Origin: JBBQFC01 sp038321615
Lineage (GTDB): Bacteria; Bacteroidota; Bacteroidia; Flavobacteriales_D; Cryomorphaceae
Length of the DNA stretch: 14,491 nt
Assembly (NCBI GenBank): GCA_038321615.1
Contig: JBBQFC010000071.1
Location: 1 to 14,491, forward strand
Direction of reading: 5' to 3'
This document shows positions 6,154-13,536 of this stretch, one piece after another. Under the pieces are notes generated by a model. The model searched no databases. It saw nothing but the letters and a program-made list of their open reading frames with translations, and was not told the origin of the DNA. Position numbers and translations under genes: made by a program. Position 1 is the stretch's first letter. The number at the start of each line of letters is the position of its first letter.

Positions 6154-9100
6154 ATCTCTCATCCGTAAGTATACAACGCCCCGTGCTGGCCACCGTATTC
6201 GCCATTGTGATCGTCATTTTTGGGATCATTGGTTTCAGTTACCTCGGCATTCGCGAATACCCCAGTGTCGATCCGCCTATTGTAACAGTTACCACCAATT
6301 ACACCGGCGCGGCGGCCGATATTATCGAATCGCAGATTACCGAGCCGCTCGAGGAAGAAATAAATAGCGTGAGCGGTATAAATTCCATGTCGTCGATCAG
6401 TGCCGACGGTCGGAGTACCATTAAAGTAGAATTTGACCTCGGCACCGAAATGGACAATGCCGCCAATGATATTCGCGACAAGGTAGCGCAGGCCGTTCGC
6501 AACCTTCCGCCCGACGCCGACCCGCCCATTGTGCAGAAAAGCGACGCCGATTCTCAAACTATTTATGCACTTACGGTTCAAAGTGAAAAGCGCAACTTAC
6601 TCGAGCTTTCCGACATCGGGCTCAACGTATTCAAGGAGCGGCTGCAAACGGTAAGCGGCGTAAGCGAAATAAACATTTGGGGCGATAAGCGCTATGCCAT
6701 GAAGCTCAAAATCGACCCCGATAAGCTCTCGGGCTTTGGGCTTACCCCACTCGATGTGCGCAATGCGCTGCTGTCGCAAAATGTAGAATTGCCCAGTGGG
6801 CGTATCGAGGGCTACGGCACGGAACTTCTAATCCGAACTTTCGGCCGGCTTACCACCGAAGAAGACTTCAACAACCTCCTCATCGACAACCGGAACGGTG
6901 CGCTTATCCGTTTGAAAGACTTAGGCAAAGCCGAATTGTCGCCCGAAAATGAACGCTCGATTCTCCGCGGAAATGGCGGTATACCCATGATCGGTATTGC
7001 CATACAGCCCCAGCCTGGTGCCAACTATATTGAGATAGTGGATGAAGTAAAAAAGCGCGTAGAACAAATCAAAATTGACCTTCCCGAAGACATTGTACTC
7101 GGTGTAGCCCTCGATACCACCGAGAGCATTCGCGACGCCATAAGCGAAGTGCAGCAAACAGTCATCATCGCCTTTATTCTGGTAGTCTTGGTCATCTTCT
7201 TCTTCCTGCGCAATTGGCGCACCACACTTATTCCCGTGCTTACCATCCCGATTTCTCTTATCGGTTCTTTCTTCATTATGTACATATCAGGGTTTTCCAT
7301 CAATATACTTACCCTTTTGGGCATTGTGCTCGCCACGGGACTGGTGGTCGACGATGCCATTGTAGTAATGGAAAATATTTACGCCAAGGTCGAAGCAGGC
7401 CAAGATCGCATTCAGGCTGCTTTTGCCGGAAGCCGCGAGATTTTCTTCGCCGTAGTCTCTACCACTGTCACCTTAGTAGCGGTTTTCCTTCCGGTAATAT
7501 TTCTCCAGGGCCTCACGGGCCGCCTATTCCGCGAATTTGGCGTGGTGGTGGTAGCCAGCGTAATCATCTCTTCCTTTGTGAGCTTGAGCCTTACGCCTAT
7601 GATGGCCTCGCGGATGCTTAAAAAATCGCAACCCAAGACCGATCTCGGAGCAAAAATTGGAAACTGGCTCAACAATTTGGGAAGCCGCTACCAACGCTCG
7701 CTTACGGGTTTCATCGCCCAAAAATGGCTCACTTTTGGAGTCATCGCCCTTTCACTCGCACTCATACTAGGCCTTGGCAGCTTGCTACCCAGCGAACTCG
7801 CCCCCATGGAAGATAAGGGCCGACTGCGCATTCTTTCTACTGCTCCCGAAGGTACTTCCTACGAAATGATGGATCGATATGTCGAAGAATTGGTGGCGCT
7901 CACCGATACCATGTCGGAAAAGCGATCGCTACTTTCGGTTACTTCACCTGGGTTTGGTTCTTCAAACAGCATCAACAGTGGTTTCGTGCGTCTCACGCTT
8001 GTACCGCCCGGCGATCGCGAGAAATCGCAGATGGAGCTTGCCGCGGAGCTTAACGCCAAATTGCGCGAATACAATTTTGCCCGGTCCTTTGTGTCGCAAG
8101 AGCAAACCATACAAGTAGGTGGCGGTGGCCGGTCCTTACCCATCCAATTTGTAGTGCAGGCAGCCACCATTGAAAAGCTCAAAGAAGTTATACCCGCATT
8201 TTTGGCGAAAGCCAATGCCGACAAGCGGTTCGGCGCCGTAGATCTCGATTTAAAATTCACGAAGCCGGAGCTGAAAGTGGAGATAAACCGCGAAAAAGCG
8301 CGCGAAATGGGCGTGGCCGTTGCCGATATAGCCGAAACCATCCAATTGCTTTACAGCGGACAACGATTTGGGTATTTTATCAAGGAAGGGAAACAGTATT
8401 TTGTAATTGGGGAAGCCCTTCGCACAGCGCGCGACGAACCCGGCGACCTAAAGCGCATCACCGTGCGCAACCAGGCAGGCGAAACGGTGCAGCTCGATAA
8501 TTTAATTACCACCAGTTTCGATAGTAGTCCGCCCGAGCTCTATCGGTACAACCGCTATGCGGCAGCCACTTTTTCGGCATCGCCGGCGGAAGGAGTTACC
8601 CTCGGCGGGGGCATCGATGCTATGAAGGCCATTGCCGACGAAGTGCTCGACGAAACCTACAGTACCAGCCTGGCGGGCGATAGTAAGGAGTTTAACGAAA
8701 GTTCGGGGAGCCTGCTCTTCGCTTTTCTCTTGGCGCTGGTTCTGGTTTACCTCACGCTTGCCGCTCAATTCGAAAGTTTTCGCGATCCCTTAATCATCAT
8801 GTTTACCGTGCCTTTGGCGCTAGGCGGAGCCATTCTTGCACTTTGGTTATTCGGCTTTACGCTCAATATTTTCAGTCAGATTGGTATGATTGTCTTGGTG
8901 GGAATTGTCACCAAAAATGGAATTTTAATTGTGGAATTTGCCAATCAACGGCGCGAAGAAGGGCTCTCCATAAAGGAAGCCGCCATCGACGCGGCGGCTC
9001 AGCGATTTCGCCCGATATTAATGACCAGCCTCGCTACCATACTCGGGGCGCTCCCAATTGCCCTCGCTTTGGGCGGTGGCGCTACCAGCCGCATACCTAT

Positions 9101-9242
9101 GGGCGTGGCCATCATCGGCGGGCTCATTTTCTCGCTTGTACTTACCCTCTACGTTATTCCCGTGCTATACACCCTCATCACCGCCCGGAAACAGAAGGCA
9201 CTCGTATCCGAAACCCAGGAGACCAAAGCCATTGCAGCATGA
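6150..9242 (+). CDS. RND multidrug efflux pump, HAE1/AcrB type
   Basis: A 1030-residue inner-membrane proton/drug antiporter that captures substrates from the periplasm and outer leaflet. It has the family's typical length and N-terminus (SSVSIQRPVLATV). The porter domain follows TM1, and the TM4 proton relay GLVVDDAIVVMENIY has the paired Asp401-Asp402; the partner Lys922 in TM10 is present in GIVTKNGILIVEFANQRREE. These match AcrB D407, D408 and K940, so the pump should be active. The large second periplasmic loop, the LAAQFESFRDPLIIMFTVPL segment (~868-887) and the C-terminal TM bundle are intact. Start is GTG at 6150, overlapping the adaptor stop by four bases; no ATG is available upstream. 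Substrate range cannot be read from sequence. Confidence 0.95.
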   Translation: MNLSSVSIQRPVLATVFAIVIVIFGIIGFSYLGIREYPSVDPPIVTVTTNYTGAAADIIESQITEPLEEEINSVSGINSMSSISADGRSTIKVEFDLGTEMDNAANDIRDKVAQAVRNLPPDADPPIVQKSDADSQTIYALTVQSEKRNLLELSDIGLNVFKERLQTVSGVSEINIWGDKRYAMKLKIDPDKLSGFGLTPLDVRNALLSQNVELPSGRIEGYGTELLIRTFGRLTTEEDFNNLLIDNRNGALIRLKDLGKAELSPENERSILRGNGGIPMIGIAIQPQPGANYIEIVDEVKKRVEQIKIDLPEDIVLGVALDTTESIRDAISEVQQTVIIAFILVVLVIFFFLRNWRTTLIPVLTIPISLIGSFFIMYISGFSINILTLLGIVLATGLVVDDAIVVMENIYAKVEAGQDRIQAAFAGSREIFFAVVSTTVTLVAVFLPVIFLQGLTGRLFREFGVVVVASVIISSFVSLSLTPMMASRMLKKSQPKTDLGAKIGNWLNNLGSRYQRSLTGFIAQKWLTFGVIALSLALILGLGSLLPSELAPMEDKGRLRILSTAPEGTSYEMMDRYVEELVALTDTMSEKRSLLSVTSPGFGSSNSINSGFVRLTLVPPGDREKSQMELAAELNAKLREYNFARSFVSQEQTIQVGGGGRSLPIQFVVQAATIEKLKEVIPAFLAKANADKRFGAVDLDLKFTKPELKVEINREKAREMGVAVADIAETIQLLYSGQRFGYFIKEGKQYFVIGEALRTARDEPGDLKRITVRNQAGETVQLDNLITTSFDSSPPELYRYNRYAAATFSASPAEGVTLGGGIDAMKAIADEVLDETYSTSLAGDSKEFNESSGSLLFAFLLALVLVYLTLAAQFESFRDPLIIMFTVPLALGGAILALWLFGFTLNIFSQIGMIVLVGIVTKNGILIVEFANQRREEGLSIKEAAIDAAAQRFRPILMTSLATILGALPIALALGGGATSRIPMGVAIIGGLIFSLVLTLYVIPVLYTLITARKQKALVSETQETKAIAA

Positions 9243-10564
9243 AGAAGACTATCAAAATCGCCGTCATCGCAGTATGTGCTATGAGTTTAGTTGCTCCCCG
9301 TCTGAGCGCTCAAACGGAGCTCAACCTACAGGAAATGATTGCCATAGCCTTAGAGCAGAATTATCAAATTCAGATCTTTCGAAATACAGCTTCGGCGGCG
9401 GAGCTTAACAATACAGCGGGCAATGCCGGTATGCTTCCCGAAGTTTTTGCGGAAGCGGAGGCTCGCCGCCAACTTAACAACACCAGGCAGGTGTTCTTCT
9501 CGGGCGACTCCCAGGTAGCCAATAATGCGCTAAACGAAGGCATTTCGGCAAATCTGGGTGCGCGGTGGATCGTATTCGATGGATTTGCTATGTTTGGCCG
9601 CCGCGATCGGCTCGACCAGCTCGAGCGCCTATCGAAAGCAGACCAGCGATTCTACATGGAGCAGACCGTGGCCGACATCGCAAATGCTTACTACCAGCTC
9701 AAGCAGGAAACCCAATTACTGGCCGCTTACCAGAAATCGCTGGATGTATCGCAAACACGCTTCAACTACGAAAAACGCGCAGTGGAAGTGGGGGCGTCCA
9801 ACCAGCTCGATTTGCAGTTGGCACGCGTCGATCGCAACACCGATAGTTCCCTCGTAATCAGTCAGGAAGCCCGCCTTCAGGAGATTACCATTGCGCTTAA
9901 TCGCCTGATGAATCGCGATGTGGCAGCCAATATTACCGCTTTAGATTCCATCGTTCTTCGCCTCGATTTCGCCTTGGTCGATTTATTGGCAGAAGCCCAA
10001 GCCGCGAATTCCCAGCTTGATGCGCAACAGCTCAACGAACTCATCGCGCTAAGCGAGGCAAAGATTTTTAGAGGAGCCATGTGGCCGGAGATCGAGGTGT
10101 TTGGCAATTACAGCTACAACCGGCAGACCAACGAAGCCGGATTCTTGCAACAGAGCCGCACATTTGGCCCCGACTTTGGGCTGCGCTTGCGGTTTAATCT
10201 TTTTACCGGCTCGCAAGCCCGTATCGCCAGCCAAACCGCCACCATCAATGCCGAAAATGAGCGCCTGCGCTATGATGATGTAAGCGCCGAAATCGACGCC
10301 ACCATGCGCACCGCTTACCTCCAATGGAGCGCCGCCGTACGACAGGTAGGAGTGGAGAAGGAAGGAGTGAGCGCGGCGCGCGAGGCCATGACAATTGCTA
10401 CGGAGCAATACCGCGTGGGGGTAATTACCAACATCGATTTCCGCATCATCCAGCTCAACGCCATCAACGCCGAAAGTCGCTTCCTTTTGGCGCAATTCAA
10501 TGCCAAAAGCCGCGAAATCGAAATGCTCCGTATCAGCGGCAAGCTGCTGGAATCAGTATTCTAA
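9239..10564 (+). CDS. TolC-family outer-membrane efflux channel
   Basis: Outer-membrane efflux protein of 441 residues that completes the tripartite pump. The start at 9239 overlaps the pump stop as ATGA. It yields a clean signal peptide (MKKTIKIAVIAVCAMSLVAP...LSA) with cleavage expected after Ala24. The mature protein opens with LNLQEMIAIALEQNYQIQIF, the usual first OEP helix. The two OEP repeats are visible as long alpha-helical stretches (AYYQLKQETQLLAAYQKSL near 150 and TAYLQWSAAVRQVGVEKEG near 365) joined by beta strands (MWPEIEVFGNYSY, GLRLRFNLFTG). A longer open frame beginning at 8843 is read-through inside the pump gene. Confidence 0.92.
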   Translation: MKKTIKIAVIAVCAMSLVAPRLSAQTELNLQEMIAIALEQNYQIQIFRNTASAAELNNTAGNAGMLPEVFAEAEARRQLNNTRQVFFSGDSQVANNALNEGISANLGARWIVFDGFAMFGRRDRLDQLERLSKADQRFYMEQTVADIANAYYQLKQETQLLAAYQKSLDVSQTRFNYEKRAVEVGASNQLDLQLARVDRNTDSSLVISQEARLQEITIALNRLMNRDVAANITALDSIVLRLDFALVDLLAEAQAANSQLDAQQLNELIALSEAKIFRGAMWPEIEVFGNYSYNRQTNEAGFLQQSRTFGPDFGLRLRFNLFTGSQARIASQTATINAENERLRYDDVSAEIDATMRTAYLQWSAAVRQVGVEKEGVSAAREAMTIATEQYRVGVITNIDFRIIQLNAINAESRFLLAQFNAKSREIEMLRISGKLLESVF

Positions 10565-10575
10565 ATACCGGCTGA

Positions 10576-10592
10576 AGCCTGGCAGTCAGGCT
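10576..10592 (+). terminator. Weak hairpin after the efflux operon
   Basis: Arms agcctg and caggct with a 5-base loop lie 12 bases after the channel stop codon. The following taaattt is a poor U tract, so termination here would be inefficient. No better terminator exists before the lipoprotein gene. Confidence 0.25.
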
Positions 10593-10649
10593 AAATTTCG
10601 GATTGAAGAATCCTGTATTATCAAATCTATAAGGATCGTCAACGACCGG

Positions 10650-10677
10650 TTGGGCAAATCAAATTGTGCTATATTCG
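10650..10677 (+). promoter_or_regulatory. Bacteroidota-type promoter for the lipoprotein gene
   Basis: A TTG at 10650-10652 and TATATTCG at 10670-10677 are 17 bases apart. The second box matches the -7 consensus TAnnTTTG at all but one fixed position. The ATG of the lipoprotein gene follows 24 bases later. This supports independent transcription of that gene from the efflux operon. Confidence 0.5.
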
Positions 10678-10701
10678 CGTTTCTTAATAAAAACCTACAC
10701 T

Positions 10702-11655
10702 ATGAAATTAAATTATTTAAGTGCTATTCTAATAGCTTCTACCTTAGTTTTCAGTTCTTGCGGCGATGATGATGGTGGAGATGGACCCGATAACACCCAA
10801 CCTACAGGTACCTTGGTAGCAAGTCGCACAGTATTTCCTGTAACGGGAGCCAATTCTACCATCGATTGGTCGTTAAGTAATGCTATCGCTGTATTCGAAA
10901 CGAGCCCATTCGGCTCAGAAACACTCACCATTAGTGCATCCAATGCCACCACTGGTGAATCAATTGTACTCACAGGCCCTTTCAATCCGCTCTCCAATGT
11001 GATACAAAATAGTACTACCAACGCAGATTTGGGCTTGGCTACTTACATACGCAACTCCACAACCAACGCATGGGTATCTAATATAAATGCCGGTCAACTA
11101 ACTCCTGCATTCGTGGTACAGATCTCATCGCGCGACACGGTGGCCAAAACTTGCACTGGGATCTTCACCGTCCGAACAGTAAACCCCGACAGCACGGTGC
11201 AGTTTGCTTTTTTCGGCAATGGAACGTTTACGAATCTTCCTTACATCGTGGACGATGGCACGCCAAACGGCAATTCCGCTCTTACTTATACAGTGGGTGG
11301 CACTTTCGTAAATTCGTCGCCCGTAGTTGTAGTGGCTAACGGCAATATAATATCTGCTTCTGGTTCGAGCTCTGACTTTACCAAGACTGTTTCGCTCCAG
11401 CTTTTGTCCACCGCAGGTCCCGGCACCTATGAGATAACTGAGATTGGTGGTGAATTTAGCGGAACTTATTCCGTGTCGTCACAGAGCCCACCTTCTCTCG
11501 TTATCTACCAATCTACCGGTGGCACGCTTACTATCACAGCCCATGATATGATTTTAGACCGAATCCGAGGCACCTTCAGCTTCAATGCTGATACGCAGAC
11601 TCTACCTACGCAAACAGTGGCATTGACCAATGGTACTTTCGACATTTATTATTAA
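10702..11655 (+). CDS. Surface-type lipoprotein with duplicated DUF6252-like domain
   Basis: A 317-residue predicted lipoprotein. The signal peptide ends in a lipobox (LVFSSC, Cys20), followed by GDDDGGDGPD. Acidic residues just after the Cys act as a surface-export signal in studied Bacteroidota, so exposure on the cell surface is inferred. The rest is Ser/Thr/Gly-rich beta-type sequence. The C-terminus (TLTITAHD...IRGTFSFNAD...VALTNGTFDIYY, ~275-317) resembles the ending of DUF6252 proteins as I remember them. A related block occurs at ~137-181 (VVQISSRD...CTGIFTVRTV...GNGTFTNLPY), so the protein looks like two copies of one domain. Function is unknown. The ATG at 10702 is chosen because it gives the lipobox and sits right after the promoter. 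Confidence 0.8.
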   Translation: MKLNYLSAILIASTLVFSSCGDDDGGDGPDNTQPTGTLVASRTVFPVTGANSTIDWSLSNAIAVFETSPFGSETLTISASNATTGESIVLTGPFNPLSNVIQNSTTNADLGLATYIRNSTTNAWVSNINAGQLTPAFVVQISSRDTVAKTCTGIFTVRTVNPDSTVQFAFFGNGTFTNLPYIVDDGTPNGNSALTYTVGGTFVNSSPVVVVANGNIISASGSSSDFTKTVSLQLLSTAGPGTYEITEIGGEFSGTYSVSSQSPPSLVIYQSTGGTLTITAHDMILDRIRGTFSFNADTQTLPTQTVALTNGTFDIYY

Positions 11656-11684
11656 GTCTTTAATGGTAATAGCTTCTTAGAAAT

Positions 11685-11718
11685 AAAAAAAAAGGCGCGG
11701 AATTCCGCGCCTTTTTTT
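11685..11718. terminator. Bidirectional intrinsic terminator
   Basis: A perfect palindrome, GGCGCGGAATTCCGCGCC (11694-11711), has nine A on its left and seven T on its right. It folds as a GC-rich 7-bp stem around an AATT-centred loop and should terminate in both directions. It lies 30 bases after the lipoprotein stop codon, which it serves. Any leftward transcript from the repeat region would also end here. Confidence 0.9.
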
Positions 11719-11789
11719 ATTTCCAACATTTCACTCAAACGCTGATTCCGCAGGTGCGCTGTGCCATTCAGAGCGCCGGCGAAGGATCT

Positions 11790-12002
11790 CGACTTAACAA
11801 TCACAATTCCCGTTACATCGGGTCTCGATACAATTTTTGAATCCGCGCTGCTCCTTCAAAAATCACTCGACCTGACGAAACATGGGAGTTCTTTAACAAT
11901 ACGCGATTATCCCCGTCACGTCGAGTGATTAAAAGGCCGACGATCAAAAGTGATCTTGCAATCTAAACGGGCCTTTTAATTGTATCGAGACGCGTGAAGA
12001 AT
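11790..12002. repeat. Diverged copies of the 188-bp structured repeat
   Basis: A shortened unit (11790-11873) runs from an acaattcccgttacatcg block straight into gtctcgatacaatttttgaa and ends with aatcactcgac. Compared with the left array it has lost the left outer arm, hairpin A and half of hairpin B. After a divergent linker, the first half of a second unit follows: gtcgagtgatt (from about 11920), aaaaggcc, ggcctttt and attgtatcgagac up to about 12002, where similarity ends. Orientation is the same as in the array at 134-540. Confidence 0.8.
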
Positions 12003-12090
12003 CTCCGTTTGCAATTGATAGCGAAGAATCTCGTGATTTTAAGTCCGCTAGCAAGACTGACGCTTTTGGTTCATACGTAAATTCGAAATT

Positions 12091-12139
12091 TTGACTTTCT
12101 CTTCCACTTTGTCTTGACACAAAGTGGAGCAAAAGTCAA
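12091..12139. repeat. Long imperfect inverted repeat
   Basis: Left arm 12091-12112 (begins ttgactttct, ends ccactttgt) pairs with right arm 12119-12139 (begins acaaagtgga, ends aaaagtcaa) around a 6-base loop, with about one mismatch and one bulge. It would form a stem of roughly 20 bp if transcribed. It has no T run and no adjacent gene, so it looks like a dispersed palindromic repeat rather than a terminator. Confidence 0.75.
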
Positions 12140-12234
12140 GTGCGGCATAATGCTGCTCTCGCTCTCAAAAACCGCTGAGAAAACAGACGCAAAACCCCGA
12201 TAGCGATCGGGATGGCGACTTATTTTGGACTTTG

Positions 12235-12260
12235 CGCTGCTTTTACGCAGCGGTTTTTTT
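12235..12260 (+). terminator. Orphan rightward terminator
   Basis: Arms cgctgc (12235-12240) and gcagcg (12247-12252) with a 6-base loop are followed by G and seven T (12254-12260), a canonical rightward intrinsic terminator. The preceding ~500 bases contain no gene, so the transcript it ends is unknown. An upstream segment, aaaaaccgctg (12167-12177), is exactly complementary to cagcggttttt (12248-12258) and could form a competing pairing. Confidence 0.55.
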
Positions 12261-12291
12261 CTCAACGTTAAAATCCCGATTAATATCGGGA

Positions 12292-12383
12292 CGCTATGCC
12301 GCCCGAGGCTCGCGCACTAGTCTATTCTCGATCTGGAAAGATCGCTTTCACTGATGACACAAGCTTGGAGACTATTCTTGTTT
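12292..12383. repeat. 92-bp direct repeat, copy A
   Basis: The sequence from cgctatgccgcccgaggctc to ggagactattcttgttt recurs 140 bp downstream with only a few substitutions. No coding frame is common to both copies with a plausible start. The palindrome at 12275-12290 abuts this copy but is absent before copy B. Confidence 0.85.
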
Positions 12384-12431
12384 GAATGATCAAATTTCCG
12401 CCGCGCTTTTTTTCCACAGCAACCACACGCC

Positions 12432-12523
12432 CGCTATGCCGCCCAAGGCTCGCGCACTAGTCTATTCTCGATCTGGAAAGATTTCTTTCACTGATGACAC
12501 AAGCTTGGAGACTATTCTTGTTT
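12432..12523. repeat. 92-bp direct repeat, copy B
   Basis: Second copy of the 92-bp unit, same orientation. It differs from copy A near its start (cgag to caag) and in the middle (gatcgc to gatttc). The 48 bases between the copies are unrelated. High identity points to a recent duplication. Confidence 0.85.
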
Positions 12524-12555
12524 TACAAGTTATTTATCAAACAAAGAATAATCCG

Positions 12556-12595
12556 TCCCGCCGTCGGGAAGCGGGAATGGCTCAGGAGGAGCCAT
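12556..12595. repeat. Two adjacent small hairpins
   Basis: Arms tcccgc (12556-12561) and gcggga (12571-12576) form one hairpin. Arms atggctc (12577-12583) and gagccat (12589-12595) form a second, touching the first. Neither is followed by a T run. They look like dispersed palindromic repeats. Confidence 0.5.
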
Positions 12596-12753
12596 AACGA
12601 ATTCCTACAAGAAGTAACCGCGGGTTTTTGGTTTGGTGCTGTTCGTTTCGAGACGAAGTCTTTAAATGTTTGACGATCCATCGAGTGAAATGCTGGCCAA
12701 AAAGCTGTCGGCCCCGATAGCTATCGGGACGCTAAAGCAATAGGAATAAGCGC

Positions 12754-12900
12754 ACCAACTTCCTTAGGAATTCAGGAGACCTTTTGCAGCCCTTTTGGGT
12801 CTTTCCAAAAGGGCGGAGAGAAATAATTCGGGACGAAATTTCCGTTTATTTAGTATTCGAATCCGAAAAGAAAGACCAATTTCCTTAGGAATTTAGGAGA
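12754..12900. repeat. 26-bp direct repeats flanking a hairpin
   Basis: The 26-mer accaacttccttaggaattc... (12754-12779) recurs at 12875-12900 with two changes; both end aggaga. Between them, arms gcccttttgg (12789-12798) and ccaaaagggc (12805-12814) form a perfect 10-bp stem with a 6-base loop. No gene is present. The pair could be remnants of a small duplicated or mobile element, but no terminal inverted repeats or transposase are seen. Confidence 0.6.
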
Positions 12901-13079
12901 GCCTTTTATGGGCCGGTGTTCGCTTACAGACCCGATGGCTATCGGGTTGAGCTCGCTGAAACGCTCGGTTGCTAACGTTTTTGGGCTATACCGATAGGGA
13001 TCGGTACAGGTTACCGATAGGAGGGATCGGAACAGGCTGGGGAAAGCGTCTTTGCAACGAGCGGGATATCCATTCTGAT

Positions 13080-13535
13080 TCACTTCCCAATCATTTGATT
13101 GCCTGTTTGAAACTGCTTAGGGTCAATTATTGGGAGTACAGCTCCATGTAAAAAAGTTCCTTTAAACGTTGAGAACATGACGCCTCGCGTAGTTGAAATT
13201 GAAATACTGTTGAGCGTTTCTATCAATGGCTGCTGAATAGTAAGTGTGCCGTTTTCTTCGATTTTTATTACTTCGTCAAAATTGACTATTTCAAAAATGC
13301 AACTTACTGATAAAGCTCCCAACACAAGTGAGTAGTCATCGTTTTTAATTTCAACGCGGACGATAACAAATACCAGCTTATTTGGAGCATCTACCTTACT
13401 TTCAATACCAATATTGAAATTAAAAGTTGCAATAGCTGTGTTTGGTGCTGCTGGTAAATGCAATGAACCATTCAATAGTTCAATTGCTCTGATCTGCATC
13501 TCGACATTGAACTCCTTATTTTTGATTTTAACCAT
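13080..13535 (-). CDS. SecB-like chaperone of a TAC module
   Basis: A 151-residue protein with no signal peptide or membrane helix. It is built of beta-strand-like alternations (FNVEMQIRAIELLNG, KLVFVIVRVEIKN) and ends in a helix followed by STTRGVMF and VLPIIDPKQF. That ending resembles SecB, whose last part reads as a helix, then (S/T)RG-F, then L-L-P-(V/I)-(N/D). Within toxin-antitoxin-chaperone systems such a protein holds the antitoxin's C-terminal tail, letting it fold and escape proteolysis; it might also touch secretory clients. The ATG at 13535 is preferred: it follows the antitoxin stop by one base and removes a non-conserved leader; an in-frame ATG at 13577 would overlap the antitoxin by 41 bases. 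Family assignment rests on pattern and context. Confidence 0.6.
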   Translation of the reverse strand: MVKIKNKEFNVEMQIRAIELLNGSLHLPAAPNTAIATFNFNIGIESKVDAPNKLVFVIVRVEIKNDDYSLVLGALSVSCIFEIVNFDEVIKIEENGTLTIQQPLIETLNSISISTTRGVMFSTFKGTFLHGAVLPIIDPKQFQTGNQMIGK

Positions 13536-13536
13536 T

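Larger units (their letters stand above)
12196..13030. repeat. Cluster of CCCGAT-N4-ATCGGG palindromes
   Basis: Short palindromes of one family recur in this gene-free stretch: 12196-12211 (spacer agcg), 12275-12290 (taat), 12713-12728 (agct, a perfect 16-nt palindrome) and 12931-12946 (ggct). A variant ACCGAT-aggg-ATCGGT lies at 12990-13005 and a looser one at 13013-13030. The 6-base arms are kept while the centre varies, as expected for REP-like hairpins. Only the spacing and arms are observed; no function is known. Confidence 0.75.

Noticed and set aside
8843..9238. Longer N-terminus for the TolC-like channel
   Set aside because: It is an out-of-frame reading of the pump's last transmembrane region; the ATG at 9239 gives a standard signal peptide and a four-base overlap.
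12754..12900. Insertion sequence bounded by the 26-bp repeats
   Set aside because: The repeats are direct, only about 120 bp apart, and no transposase or terminal inverted repeat is present.
12382..13151. Small open frames of 60-77 codons in the repeat region
   Set aside because: They cross palindromes and direct repeats, lack a recognisable domain or start signal, and no homologous family is recalled.
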